A stretch of DNA of 64,000 bases from Brevundimonas vesicularis NBRC 12165 (GTDB lineage Bacteria; Pseudomonadota; Alphaproteobacteria; Caulobacterales; Caulobacteraceae). The position numbers and the translations under genes were made by a program. The stretch's first letter is position 1. Each line of letters begins with the position of its first letter. Below, piece after piece: positions 35,630 to 43,805 of the stretch. The stretch is from the NCBI RefSeq assembly GCF_001592205.1, contig NZ_BCWM01000002.1, positions 186,001-250,000 of the forward strand. The letters are read 5' to 3'. The notes under the pieces were generated by a model, which was given only the letters and a program-made list of their open reading frames with translations, was not told where the DNA came from and did no database searches.

Positions 35630-37990
35630 TTAGAAGCGCAGGTTCAGGGCCAGGATGGCCTGGCGACCTGCGGCCACGTCGGCGTGGTGAACGCCGTTGG
35701 TGCGCATGATGTATTCCTCGTCCGTCGCATTCTTGACGTTCAGCTGAAGCGTCGCGCGATCCGTCAGATCATAGGCGGCGAAGGCGTCCACGCGGGTCCA
35801 TTCGGGCGCATAGATGCGGTTGTTCCCGCCGCCCGCGCCGCCCTGGTTCCCGCCCAGAGATTTGGACGTGTAGTAGACGCCGCCGCCGACCGTCAGCCGG
35901 GGCAGGACGCGATAGGTGGTGAACAGGCTCGCGCTGTGCTTGGGCGTATTGGCCAGCGGCAGGCCTTGCAGCGGATTGACCGTTGCGACCGGCGTCGTGC
36001 CCGACACGACCACGGCCGCCTTGGTCAGTTCGGAGTCCATGTAGGTATAGCCGCCGAACACGGTCCACTTCGGCGTGATGCTGCCCGACACGCCCAGCTC
36101 GAAGCCGTTGACCTCGACCTCGCCCTCCTGACGGAAGACATTGGGCTCAACCAGGATCAGCGCGTTCTTGCGGGTCAGATGGAAGGCGGCCGCCGACAGG
36201 GCGAGACGGTCGTTCAGGACATTGGCCTTGGCGCCGATCTCGAAGCTTTCGGTGTCTTCCGGATCCAGAACGGTGTTGGCGACGCCATCGACCGTGCCCG
36301 TGCCGCCCGAGGCGTTCTGATCGCCCGCCGAGATGGTCGGCGGCGTCGAAGAGGTGGACCAGGACGCATAGACGCTGCTGTTCTGCGTCGGCTTGAACAC
36401 CAGACCGACCTGATAGTTGGTGAACTCCCAGGTCTGTTCCGGAACGGCCGTATAGCCCGTTGTCGTCCAGACGCCGGCCGACTGGGTCGCGGTCGCATTC
36501 ACGCCCTTGACCGAATACTGGTCCCAGCGAACGCCCAGGTTCAGGATCAGTCGCTCGGTCAGGGTGATGCTGTCGTTCGCATAGACGCCGATGGCCTCGG
36601 TCGTGTTCGAGCTGGTCGGGCCGCGGTTGATCACGCCGGTCCAGGCGTCGTCGGAATTGGGATTGTAGACCGGGGTGCAGTCGCCGGCGCCCAGCGCCCC
36701 GGCGGCGGTCGGATACGACCCGGTGACGGTCGTCAGACCGGTCGGACAGGCCGAGCCCGAAGTGGTGTAGGTCGAATAGGAGGCGTTCTTGTTGTGCTCG
36801 CGCGACAGCTCCACGCCGACGTCATAGCTGTGCTTGATCGAGCCGGTGGCGAACTGTCCGAAGACATCGGTCACATTGGCCAGGGTGGTGACCGGGTTCC
36901 AACGGGTCTTGGTGCCCCGCTTCATCCAGTAGGTGCCGTCCGCCGCCCGTCCGACATAGCCGCCGTCGCCGGGGTTGGTGACGATGTAGTCATTCAGCGT
37001 CTGCGAATAGCGGCTCACGTTGCGGATCGTGGCGAAATCGTTGAGGCGATGCTCGGCCTTGAAGGTGAACGCATCGACCTCATTGGTCAGGTAGTCGCGC
37101 GCCTTCAGCCCATAGAAGCTATCATAGGGCACATCCAGAACGCCGCTGTCGGTTGTGCGCGACTGGATCTTGGTGAACAGCGGGATGCCGTAGTCGGGCA
37201 TCTGGTCGCTCGTCAGGTGGTAGTAGCTGAAGACCATCGACGACGGCGTGCCCAGGCCGGCGCCCAGGCTGATGGCCGCACCCCATTTGTCGTAATCGAC
37301 GGCGTCGCGGCCGGGCACGTCGCCCTGGGCGCCCATCAGGTTGATGCGCAGGGCGGCGGTCTCGCCCAGCGGCAGGTTCGCGTCGACCGTGCCGCGCAGA
37401 TAGCCGTCGGTGCCCGCGCCCGCGCTGACATTGGTGAACGCGTTCAGCTTTGGCGATTTGGAGGCCAGGTTGATACTACCGCCGCCCGAACCGCGTCCCG
37501 AATAGACGGCGTCCGGCCCCTTGATGACCTCGACCTGTTCCAGGTTGAAGACCTCCCGCTGCTGGCCGCCCGTGTCGCGAATGCCGTCTACGAAGATGTT
37601 GTTGCCCGACGATTGCCCCCGGATGAAGGGGCGATCGGCCAGGGGCTGACCGCCCTCGCCCGCCCCGAAGGTGATGCCGGGGGAGTTGGCCAGCAGGTCC
37701 TGCAAGGACGAGGCCGAGGTCTGTTCGATAATGGCCTGGGGGATGACCGTCACGGCGCGCGGGGTATCCACCAAGGGCGCGACGAACTCGGGACTGACGG
37801 GCGCCGGCTTCTTGAACTGACCGTTGACATCGATCGTGCCCAGATTGGCGGGCTGGGACTGGTCAGCCGTGACGACCACGCCGTCCTCGGCGGTCACGTC
37901 AGCGGCGATGGCGGGAGCGGCGACCAGCATGCCGGCGGCGCTGGAGGCGAACAGAAGCGAGCGGAGCGCGGCGGCGCGGGATTCGGACAT
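35630..37990 (-). CDS. TonB-dependent siderophore receptor (Fiu/PiuA-like)
   Basis: A 786-residue outer-membrane receptor with a signal peptide ending near APAIAAD. The plug domain starts TPRAVTVIPQAIIEQ and contains RPFIRGQSSGNNIFVDGIRD and EVIKGPDAVYSGRGSGGGSIN, the siderophore-receptor signature. The 22-strand barrel ends in LALNLRF. The piuC and PepSY neighbours suggest catecholate-type ferric siderophores. ATG 37990 was chosen over an upstream in-frame start because the signal peptide begins there. Two palindromes with core TTGCGA-N5-TCGCAA lie within 90 bases upstream. Confidence 0.93.
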   Translation of the reverse strand: MSESRAAALRSLLFASSAAGMLVAAPAIAADVTAEDGVVVTADQSQPANLGTIDVNGQFKKPAPVSPEFVAPLVDTPRAVTVIPQAIIEQTSASSLQDLLANSPGITFGAGEGGQPLADRPFIRGQSSGNNIFVDGIRDTGGQQREVFNLEQVEVIKGPDAVYSGRGSGGGSINLASKSPKLNAFTNVSAGAGTDGYLRGTVDANLPLGETAALRINLMGAQGDVPGRDAVDYDKWGAAISLGAGLGTPSSMVFSYYHLTSDQMPDYGIPLFTKIQSRTTDSGVLDVPYDSFYGLKARDYLTNEVDAFTFKAEHRLNDFATIRNVSRYSQTLNDYIVTNPGDGGYVGRAADGTYWMKRGTKTRWNPVTTLANVTDVFGQFATGSIKHSYDVGVELSREHNKNASYSTYTTSGSACPTGLTTVTGSYPTAAGALGAGDCTPVYNPNSDDAWTGVINRGPTSSNTTEAIGVYANDSITLTERLILNLGVRWDQYSVKGVNATATQSAGVWTTTGYTAVPEQTWEFTNYQVGLVFKPTQNSSVYASWSTSSTPPTISAGDQNASGGTGTVDGVANTVLDPEDTESFEIGAKANVLNDRLALSAAAFHLTRKNALILVEPNVFRQEGEVEVNGFELGVSGSITPKWTVFGGYTYMDSELTKAAVVVSGTTPVATVNPLQGLPLANTPKHSASLFTTYRVLPRLTVGGGVYYTSKSLGGNQGGAGGGNNRIYAPEWTRVDAFAAYDLTDRATLQLNVKNATDEEYIMRTNGVHHADVAAGRQAILALNLRF

Positions 37991-38015
37991 AGTCTTGCGA
38001 CCTTTTGGTCTGATT

Positions 38016-38032
38016 TTGCGATGCGCTCGCAA
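38016..38032. promoter_or_regulatory. Palindrome TTGCGA-TGCGC-TCGCAA upstream of TonB receptor
   Basis: A perfect 6-5-6 inverted repeat 26 bases upstream of the receptor ATG, in the likely promoter or leader. It shares its fixed bases with sites at 38062-38080 and 23374-23396. A Fur-type iron repressor is the likely ligand; this is inference. Confidence 0.6.
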
Positions 38033-38061
38033 TAACCAGCTCCACAGGAAGGCACAAGATA

Positions 38062-38080
38062 ATTGCGAACAAATCGCAAT
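38062..38080. promoter_or_regulatory. Palindrome ATTGCGA-ACAAA-TCGCAAT upstream of TonB receptor
   Basis: A perfect inverted repeat of 7-base arms, 19 bases in total, the usual length of a Fur box. It is the second copy of the motif upstream of the receptor and ends 6 bases before the stop codon of the Anbu gene. Confidence 0.6.
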
Positions 38081-38085
38081 CTTAA

Positions 38086-38871
38086 TTAGCCGACGGCGCT
38101 GATGCTCCTCTTAGGCGCCGACGTGTCGATATCCAGCCAGGTCGGATCGGGCATGGCGCGGTGGGCGGCGGCCAAGGCTTCGGACCAACGCCGGCCCAGA
38201 TCGCGGAAATAGGGATCATCCGCCTCGATGCGCCGCGCCGTGCCGGTCAGTTGGTCGCGCGGCATGACGATCAGGTCCAGCGGCGGGCCGACGGCGATGT
38301 TCGAGCGGATGGTCGAATCGAACGAGATCAGCCCCAGCTTCACCGCCTCGGACAGGGAGGTGGAGCTGTGCAGGGCGCGATCTAGAATGGGCTTGCCGTA
38401 TTTCAGCTCGCCGATCTGCAGATAGGGCGTATCGGGCCCGCATTCGATGAAGTTGCCCTGCCCGTAGATCAGATACAGCCCCATCTTGCCGCCGGCGATC
38501 TGACCGCCCAGCAGCATCGAGGCTGTGACATTCAGCCCGTCGGCGGTCGGCGTCGGCGGGGTATTGATGCTGGCGCGCACGCTGGCCATCGCATGACCCA
38601 GAAGTTGGGCGGCGCGGAACAGGGTCGGGGCGGTCTGGAGCGTTTCAAGCTCGGTGGAGTCCGGCAGTTTGACCCCGGCTGCGACCATGGCCAGCGCCGT
38701 CTGGGTGACCGACAGATTGCCCGCCGTCGCAACTGCCAGGATCCGCTCGCCCGGCGACTTGTAGATGTGCAGTTTGCGATAGGACGAGATGTTGTCCACG
38801 CCCGCATTGGTGCGCGTGTCGGCGATCATCGCCAACCCGTCGTCCACCAGCATGCCTACGCAATAGGTCAC
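38086..38871 (-). CDS. Anbu/HslV-related proteasome-type peptidase
   Basis: A 261-residue Ntn-hydrolase of the Anbu (bacterial proteasome homologue) family. The first residues MTYCVGMLVDDGLAMIADTR put Thr2 at the N-terminus after Met removal, the expected nucleophile. SDTRTNAG-type Asp and SSYRKLHIY match the HslV/beta-subunit Asp and Lys region. Structural work on Anbu from other bacteria shows open ring or spiral assemblies; the substrate is unknown. It is the last gene of the ATP-grasp/alpha-E/transglutaminase operon. Confidence 0.9.
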   Translation of the reverse strand: MTYCVGMLVDDGLAMIADTRTNAGVDNISSYRKLHIYKSPGERILAVATAGNLSVTQTALAMVAAGVKLPDSTELETLQTAPTLFRAAQLLGHAMASVRASINTPPTPTADGLNVTASMLLGGQIAGGKMGLYLIYGQGNFIECGPDTPYLQIGELKYGKPILDRALHSSTSLSEAVKLGLISFDSTIRSNIAVGPPLDLIVMPRDQLTGTARRIEADDPYFRDLGRRWSEALAAAHRAMPDPTWLDIDTSAPKRSISAVG

Positions 38872-38932
38872 TTCGCTCTATTCGCTCCCCGCGTTGCGAA
38901 TCCCCAGACGCTAACAGATTCGCGCGTCATGC

Positions 38933-39775
38933 CTATCGGGGCCATCCACTGGATTGCAGTTGTTGCTGGCTCTGTTGCACCGGCCGCACATTCAGGGCGA
39001 CGGTCAGTTGCTCCTGGCCGCCGCCATAGCTCGTGCCCCGGATCGGGGTGGCGCCGCGCGCGTCCAGGCCGACCGCGACCCGGACATAATGTTCGGTGGG
39101 ACAGATGCCGTTCGCCGGATCGAACCCGACCCAGCCCAGATTCTCGACCCAGGCCTCGGCCCAGGCATGGGCGGCGTCCTGATCGTGGCGTCCGTCCTGG
39201 CGGCTGAGGTGGCCCGAAACATAGCGGGCCGGCACGCCCAGCAGGCGTGCGGCTGAGATGAAGATCTGCGAATGGTCCTGACAGACGCCGCGCTTCTGGG
39301 CGAACGCTTCGGCGGCGGTGTGGGAGGCGGAGGTCGAGCCGACCTCGAACGCCACCGTATCCTTCAGCGCGCCCATCAACTGATGCATCCGGCCCAGCGT
39401 CGCGCCCTCAGGGATGGATCGGGCGAAATCGATGATGCCGGCGTCGGCCTTGGTCATCGGGGTGTCGCGCAGATAGACGATGGGCGACAGGCGTTCGGCC
39501 TGCCCTTTCACGACGCCGCCCGTCTCGACGGTCGAGACCTCGCCGGTGACGCGGATGGTCAGGGCGTCGGTCGGCCGCTCGGTGTAGAGGCTGTGAACGA
39601 TGTTGCCGAACGCGTCCTCGCTGCGCCGCAGCCGGGCGTCCACATCGGTTTCGATCCGCCAGTCGCGGACCTGCTGGCTCTCACACGACTTGGGCGTCAG
39701 GCGCAGCATCTGGACGATGAACCGCGCGGGCCGGGCGTAGGCGTAGCGGGTGGAATGATCGATCCGGATCCGCAT
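38933..39775 (-). CDS. Transglutaminase-like Cys peptidase-fold protein
   Basis: A 280-residue protein. The N-terminal beta domain (Bact_transglu_N type; RYAYARPARFIVQMLRLTPK) is followed by a transglutaminase core with catalytic Cys in RGVCQDHSQIFISAARL, His in DAAHAWAEAWV and Asp in GWVGFDPANG. No signal peptide is visible, so it acts in the cytoplasm. Such genes form a conserved cassette with alpha-E, ATP-grasp and Anbu genes. Peptide cleavage or amide transfer on a product of the ATP-grasp enzyme is the usual prediction. Confidence 0.9.
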   Translation of the reverse strand: MRIRIDHSTRYAYARPARFIVQMLRLTPKSCESQQVRDWRIETDVDARLRRSEDAFGNIVHSLYTERPTDALTIRVTGEVSTVETGGVVKGQAERLSPIVYLRDTPMTKADAGIIDFARSIPEGATLGRMHQLMGALKDTVAFEVGSTSASHTAAEAFAQKRGVCQDHSQIFISAARLLGVPARYVSGHLSRQDGRHDQDAAHAWAEAWVENLGWVGFDPANGICPTEHYVRVAVGLDARGATPIRGTSYGGGQEQLTVALNVRPVQQSQQQLQSSGWPR

Positions 39776-39777
39776 GG

Positions 39778-40716
39778 TCAGACCAGATACTGTTCGTGGA
39801 CGGCCGCGGCCAGGGCGTTGTTCTCGTTCAGGAAGCCCTGAATGTATTCGTGCAGGCCGGACTGGAAGATGTCCTCGATCTTGGCCTCGTTAAACTGGCT
39901 GAGGCGATTGGAGGCCAGCCGTTGCGCGGGGCCGCGCCGACCGTAGTCGGTCGCCAGCTTCTCCAGATAGCTGACGATCATGCCCTGACATGAGGCCAGC
40001 GAGCGCGGCATCTGGCGGTTCAGCACCAGCAGGTCCGCCACCAGCCAAGGCCGCACGCTTTCGCGGTAAACCCAGCGATAGGCGGTCAATGCCGAAACCT
40101 CGCGCAGAAGGGTCGTCCACTGGAAGTAGTCCAGTTGCCCCCCCACCCGTTCGCCGGGCGGCAGCAGCAGGTGATATTTAACGTCCAGCAGGCGTGCGGT
40201 GTTGTCGGCCCGCTCGATCGCCATGCCCAGTCGCAAGAACCAGTAGGCGTCGTTGCGCAGCATGGTCCGCGACGAGGCGCCTTCGACCGCCAGGGACGTC
40301 GATTTCACGAAGTCGAGGAAGTTGGTGAAGTCGTCGCGCTTGGTCGGTTCGCCCAACTCGTTCAGACCGTTCCAGGCGCCGTTGATCGCCTCCCACAGTT
40401 CGATGGTCAGGGCGGTGCGCACCGAGCGCGCGTTGGTCCGCGCCTTGGTGATGCAGGCCTTGATCGAGGTCGGATTGTCGAAGCCGAAGGCCAGATATTC
40501 TCGCACGGACTTTTCCGACACGGTGCGTCCGGTCGCATCAAAGCCGGCCTTGACCCCCGACGAGGCGATGGCCCCGGCCCAGGCGGTCACGGCGGCCTGA
40601 TCTTTCGCCGGCAGGGCGGCGAGACGGATCGCCGCCTCCAGAATGCGGGCGAGGAAGTCCGCCCGCTCCATATAGCGTCCGGTCCAATAGAGGCTGTCTG
40701 CGGTGCGTGAAAGCAT
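39778..40716 (-). CDS. Alpha-E domain protein (DUF403)
   Basis: A 312-residue all-helical protein that starts LSRTADSLYWTGRYMERADF, the alpha-E hallmark. Further conserved segments are RNDAYWFLRLGMAIERADNT and RWVYRESVRPWLVADLLVLN. Its start overlaps the ATP-grasp stop by one base (TGATG), and the transglutaminase gene follows 2 bases after its stop. It probably forms a complex with the ATP-grasp protein. No reaction is known. Confidence 0.9.
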   Translation of the reverse strand: MLSRTADSLYWTGRYMERADFLARILEAAIRLAALPAKDQAAVTAWAGAIASSGVKAGFDATGRTVSEKSVREYLAFGFDNPTSIKACITKARTNARSVRTALTIELWEAINGAWNGLNELGEPTKRDDFTNFLDFVKSTSLAVEGASSRTMLRNDAYWFLRLGMAIERADNTARLLDVKYHLLLPPGERVGGQLDYFQWTTLLREVSALTAYRWVYRESVRPWLVADLLVLNRQMPRSLASCQGMIVSYLEKLATDYGRRGPAQRLASNRLSQFNEAKIEDIFQSGLHEYIQGFLNENNALAAAVHEQYLV

Positions 40717-42137
40717 CAGTTGTCCAGCACCCAGGTGTCCTTGGTTCCGCCGCCCTGGCTGGAGTTCACCACCAGCGACCCTTCCTTCAGCGCCACCCGC
40801 GTCAGGCCGCCGGGCGCGACGCGCACGCCGGCCGGGCTGGACAGCACGAACGGCCTAAGATCGACGTGGCGGGGCGACAGGGCGCCGCCGTTCAGCGTCG
40901 GCGCCGTCGACAGGCTCAGCGTCGGCTGGGCGATGAAGTCGTCGGGATCGGCGATCAGCTTGGCGCGGAAATCTTCGATCTCGGCCTTGGTCGAGGTCGG
41001 ACCGACCAGCATGCCGTAGCCGCCCGATCCGCCGACTTCCTTGACCACCAGTTCCGGCAGCTTATCCAGCACTTCCTTCAGGGAGTCCGGCTCGCGACAG
41101 CGCCAGGTCGGCACGTTCTGCAGGATCGCATCCTCACCCGTGAAGAAGCGGATGATCTCGGGCATGTAGGTATAGACGGCCTTGTCGTCGGCCACGCCCG
41201 TCCCGACCGCATTGGCCAAGGTCACCCGCCCGGCGAAATAGGCCGACATCAACCCCGGCACCCCAATGGTAGAGTTGGGCATAAAGGTCAGGGGATCGAG
41301 GAAGTCGTCGTCGATGCGGCGATAGATGACATCGACGCGCTTGGGCCCCTCGGTCGTGCGCATGAAGACCGTGTCGTCATTGACGAACAGGTCCGTGCCC
41401 TGGACCAGCTCGACGCCCAGCTTGTCGGCCAGGAAGCTGTGCTCATAGTAGGCCGAGTTAAAGGGGCCAGGCGTCAGCACGACGATGGTCGGATCCGCCC
41501 CCGCCCCTGCCGGCGCCGAGGCCTGCAGCGAGCGCAGCAGCATATCGGTGTAGATTTCGACGGGACGCACGGCGTGTTCCGCGAACAGGTCGGGGAACAG
41601 CCGCATCATCATCTCGCGGTTCTCCAGCATATAGGAGACCCCCGACGGCGTGCGGCAGTTGTCTTCCAAAACGTAGAAGCCGTCCTCGCCCGTGCGCACC
41701 AGATCCACACCCGAAATATGACACCAGACGTCGCCCGGTGGACGACGCCCCTGCATCTCCGGCCGATAATGCGGATTGGTCAGGATCAGATCGGCCGGGA
41801 CGATGCCCGCCTTGATACAGTCCTGCGGGCCGTAGATATCTTTCAGGAAGGCGTTGATGGCGGTGACCCGCTGCTTCAGCCCCTTTTCCAGACCGCCCCA
41901 TTCGTCCGCGCCGATGATGCGCGGCACGACATCGAAGGGGATCAGCCGCTCATTGGACTCCTCGTCGCCATAGACGGCGAAGGTCACGCCCATGCGACGG
42001 AAGAACAGCTCCGCCTGGCGCGAGCGCGCTTGCAGCAGATCGGCCGGCGCGTTTTCCAGCCACGCCGCCAGCGTCTTGTAGCTGTCGCGGATCGCACCCG
42101 ACCCGCCGCCATTCATTTCGTCGAAAGCTCTCGTCAT
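40716..42137 (-). CDS. Circularly permuted ATP-grasp protein (type 2)
   Basis: A 473-residue ATP-grasp amide ligase candidate. Landmarks are MGVTFAVYGDEESNERLIPFD, PRIIGADEWGGLEKG, GVDLVRTGEDGFYVLEDN-type metal and ATP residues, TPGPFNSAYYEHSFLAD, and KEVGGSGGYGMLVGP, whose Lys and Gly-rich loop bind ATP. It starts the four-gene cassette ending in Anbu. A peptide-bond-forming reaction is the family-based prediction; neither acceptor nor donor is known. Confidence 0.9.
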   Translation of the reverse strand: MTRAFDEMNGGGSGAIRDSYKTLAAWLENAPADLLQARSRQAELFFRRMGVTFAVYGDEESNERLIPFDVVPRIIGADEWGGLEKGLKQRVTAINAFLKDIYGPQDCIKAGIVPADLILTNPHYRPEMQGRRPPGDVWCHISGVDLVRTGEDGFYVLEDNCRTPSGVSYMLENREMMMRLFPDLFAEHAVRPVEIYTDMLLRSLQASAPAGAGADPTIVVLTPGPFNSAYYEHSFLADKLGVELVQGTDLFVNDDTVFMRTTEGPKRVDVIYRRIDDDFLDPLTFMPNSTIGVPGLMSAYFAGRVTLANAVGTGVADDKAVYTYMPEIIRFFTGEDAILQNVPTWRCREPDSLKEVLDKLPELVVKEVGGSGGYGMLVGPTSTKAEIEDFRAKLIADPDDFIAQPTLSLSTAPTLNGGALSPRHVDLRPFVLSSPAGVRVAPGGLTRVALKEGSLVVNSSQGGGTKDTWVLDN

Positions 42138-42217
42138 CCGCCCCCGCCGCGTTGAAGTCGCAGCTTGAACGGTCACGAACGTAAAGCGCAACAGTTTTGT
42201 TGCACTGCGGCGACGCC

Positions 42218-43426
42218 TTATCCGACGGCCACCGTCTTCATCGACACCGTCGGATCGGCCAGCTTGTCCACGTCCACAGGCGTCGCCTTGGCGATCAACT
42301 GTTTGCCGGCCATGAACTCGGGCGGAGCGTTGACGGCCTCGACGCAGACGATGCGATCGCCGTTCAGATGAAAGACCGCAAAGCCCGACGCCGTCGGATC
42401 GCCGCGCACCACCTGTCGGTCGGCGTCGAACGGCAGGCCGGCGATCTGAAGCTTGACGTCATACTGATCCGACCAGAACCACGGCACTTCCGGCGTCGGT
42501 CCGGCCCGTCCGACGATGGCGGCCGCCGCCTGTTTGGCCTGCTCCAAGGCGTTGGGCACGCTCTCTAGCCGATGATGCACGCCGCCGTGGACCGGAATGG
42601 GTCGTCGCGTCATGTCGCCGATGGCGAAGATGGCCGGATCGCTGGTGCGCGCCTCGCCGTTCACCACCACGCCGTCGTCGCAGTTCAGGCCGGCTGATCG
42701 CGCCAGGGCGTCGCACGCCAATGCGCCGACCCCCACCAACACCGCATCCGCCGACACCATCGATCCGTCGGCCAGGGTCACGCCGTCGCGGGCCACGGCG
42801 ACCACCTCCGCATCCGTCAGGATTTCGACGCCGTGCGCCCGGTGCTGCGCCGTGAAGAAGGCCGACAGGGTTTCGGACGCCACCCGCGCCAGCACGCGCG
42901 GCGCGCGCTCGATCACCACCGCCTCGGCGCCCAAGGCCCACGCCGAGGCCGCCGCCTCCAGCCCAACATAGCCGCCGCCGACGACCGCCAGACGCTTGCC
43001 GGGCCCGAGGACCGCCTTCAGTCGCTCGGCGTCCTTCATCGTGCGGAGTTCCAGCAGATCGGGATGGTCCCCGCCCGGAACCGGCAGCTTGCGCGCCGTC
43101 GATCCGGTCGCCAGCACAAGGATGTCGTAGCTCTCCGACGAGCCGTCATGGAAAACGACCGTCTTCGCGGCAGGGTCCACCGCCACGGCGACTACCGAGG
43201 CCCGAAAGTCGATGTCCTGCTCGGCGTAGAAACTCAGAGGCCGCAGCAGCAGCGCCTCCAGATCCGCCTCTCCCTTCAGCCAGGCCTTGGACAAGGGCGG
43301 CCGCTGATACGGAGGCGCATCCTCCTCGCCCGCCAATACAATGGGGCCTTCATGCCCATACTGCCGCAGGAACGCCGCGACGGAGCCGCCAGCGTGTCCC
43401 GCGCCGATGATGAGAACCTTGGTCAT
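42218..43426 (-). CDS. FAD-dependent ferredoxin reductase-like oxidoreductase
   Basis: A 402-residue flavoprotein similar over its whole length to the one at 5160-6389. The FAD motif is IIGAGHAGGSVAAFLRQYG followed by PYQRPPLSKAWLKGE. The NAD motif is AVVGGGYVGLEAAASA, then FAIGDMTRRP and a C-terminal reductase domain with [12 protein letters not shown]. It is not next to an oxygenase, so the electron acceptor is unknown. It precedes the ATP-grasp cassette on the same strand by 80 bases and diverges from the his operon. Confidence 0.9.
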   Translation of the reverse strand: MTKVLIIGAGHAGGSVAAFLRQYGHEGPIVLAGEEDAPPYQRPPLSKAWLKGEADLEALLLRPLSFYAEQDIDFRASVVAVAVDPAAKTVVFHDGSSESYDILVLATGSTARKLPVPGGDHPDLLELRTMKDAERLKAVLGPGKRLAVVGGGYVGLEAAASAWALGAEAVVIERAPRVLARVASETLSAFFTAQHRAHGVEILTDAEVVAVARDGVTLADGSMVSADAVLVGVGALACDALARSAGLNCDDGVVVNGEARTSDPAIFAIGDMTRRPIPVHGGVHHRLESVPNALEQAKQAAAAIVGRAGPTPEVPWFWSDQYDVKLQIAGLPFDADRQVVRGDPTASGFAVFHLNGDRIVCVEAVNAPPEFMAGKQLIAKATPVDVDKLADPTVSMKTVAVG

Positions 43427-43473
43427 GGGACGCAGATAGTGCGCCAGGCACGATCTGTCTCCTCCCCCTTGAC

Positions 43474-43501
43474 CGTTCCACCGTTACAGCATAGTGGAAC
43501 G
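43474..43501. promoter_or_regulatory. Inverted repeat CGTTCCAC-N12-GTGGAACG before yerC-his operon
   Basis: Perfect 8-base arms around a 12-base spacer, ending 3 bases before the yerC ATG. The position suits an operator for the TrpR-like YerC protein, or a leader hairpin covering the ribosome binding region. Confidence 0.5.
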
Positions 43502-43504
43502 CGC

Positions 43505-43795
43505 ATGACGACCCCGCCCGCCCGTGACGACCTGCATGACGCCTTGCTGTCGATGCAGACGCGCGCCGAGATCGACGCCTTTCTGGCCGATCTTTGCACG
43601 CCTGCGGAACTGCGCGCCTTCTCCGAGCGCTGGCAGGTCGCGCGCCTGCTCGACGCCGGCGGCAAATCCTATCGCGAGATCGCCGCCGAGGCCCATGCCA
43701 GCCCCACCACCGTCGTCCGCGTCGCCCGCTATCTGAAAGACATGCCGCATCAGGGCTATCGCCTCGCTCTGGACCGCCTGAAGAACAAGAACTGA
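43505..43795 (+). CDS. yerC: YerC/YecD TrpR-like transcriptional regulator
   Basis: A 96-residue TrpR-superfamily protein. The helix-turn-helix is AFSERWQVARLLDAGGKSY, then EIAAEAHASPTTVVRVARYL. It starts at ATG 43505 and ends 10 bases before hisG, in the same direction. TrpR-like YerC proteins have been proposed as regulators of histidine genes in other bacteria, so control of this his operon, probably with histidine as co-repressor, is a sensible inference. No clear Shine-Dalgarno site is visible; the inverted repeat occupies that region. Confidence 0.85.
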   Translation: MTTPPARDDLHDALLSMQTRAEIDAFLADLCTPAELRAFSERWQVARLLDAGGKSYREIAAEAHASPTTVVRVARYLKDMPHQGYRLALDRLKNKN

Positions 43796-43805
43796 GTATC
43801 CGAAC

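Noticed and set aside
35684-38035. 783-codon open frame on the plus strand
   Set aside because: It is antisense to the TonB receptor, whose motifs are unmistakable. Codon bias in GC-rich DNA keeps the opposite frame open; the translated protein is His/Arg/Gly-rich with no family motif.
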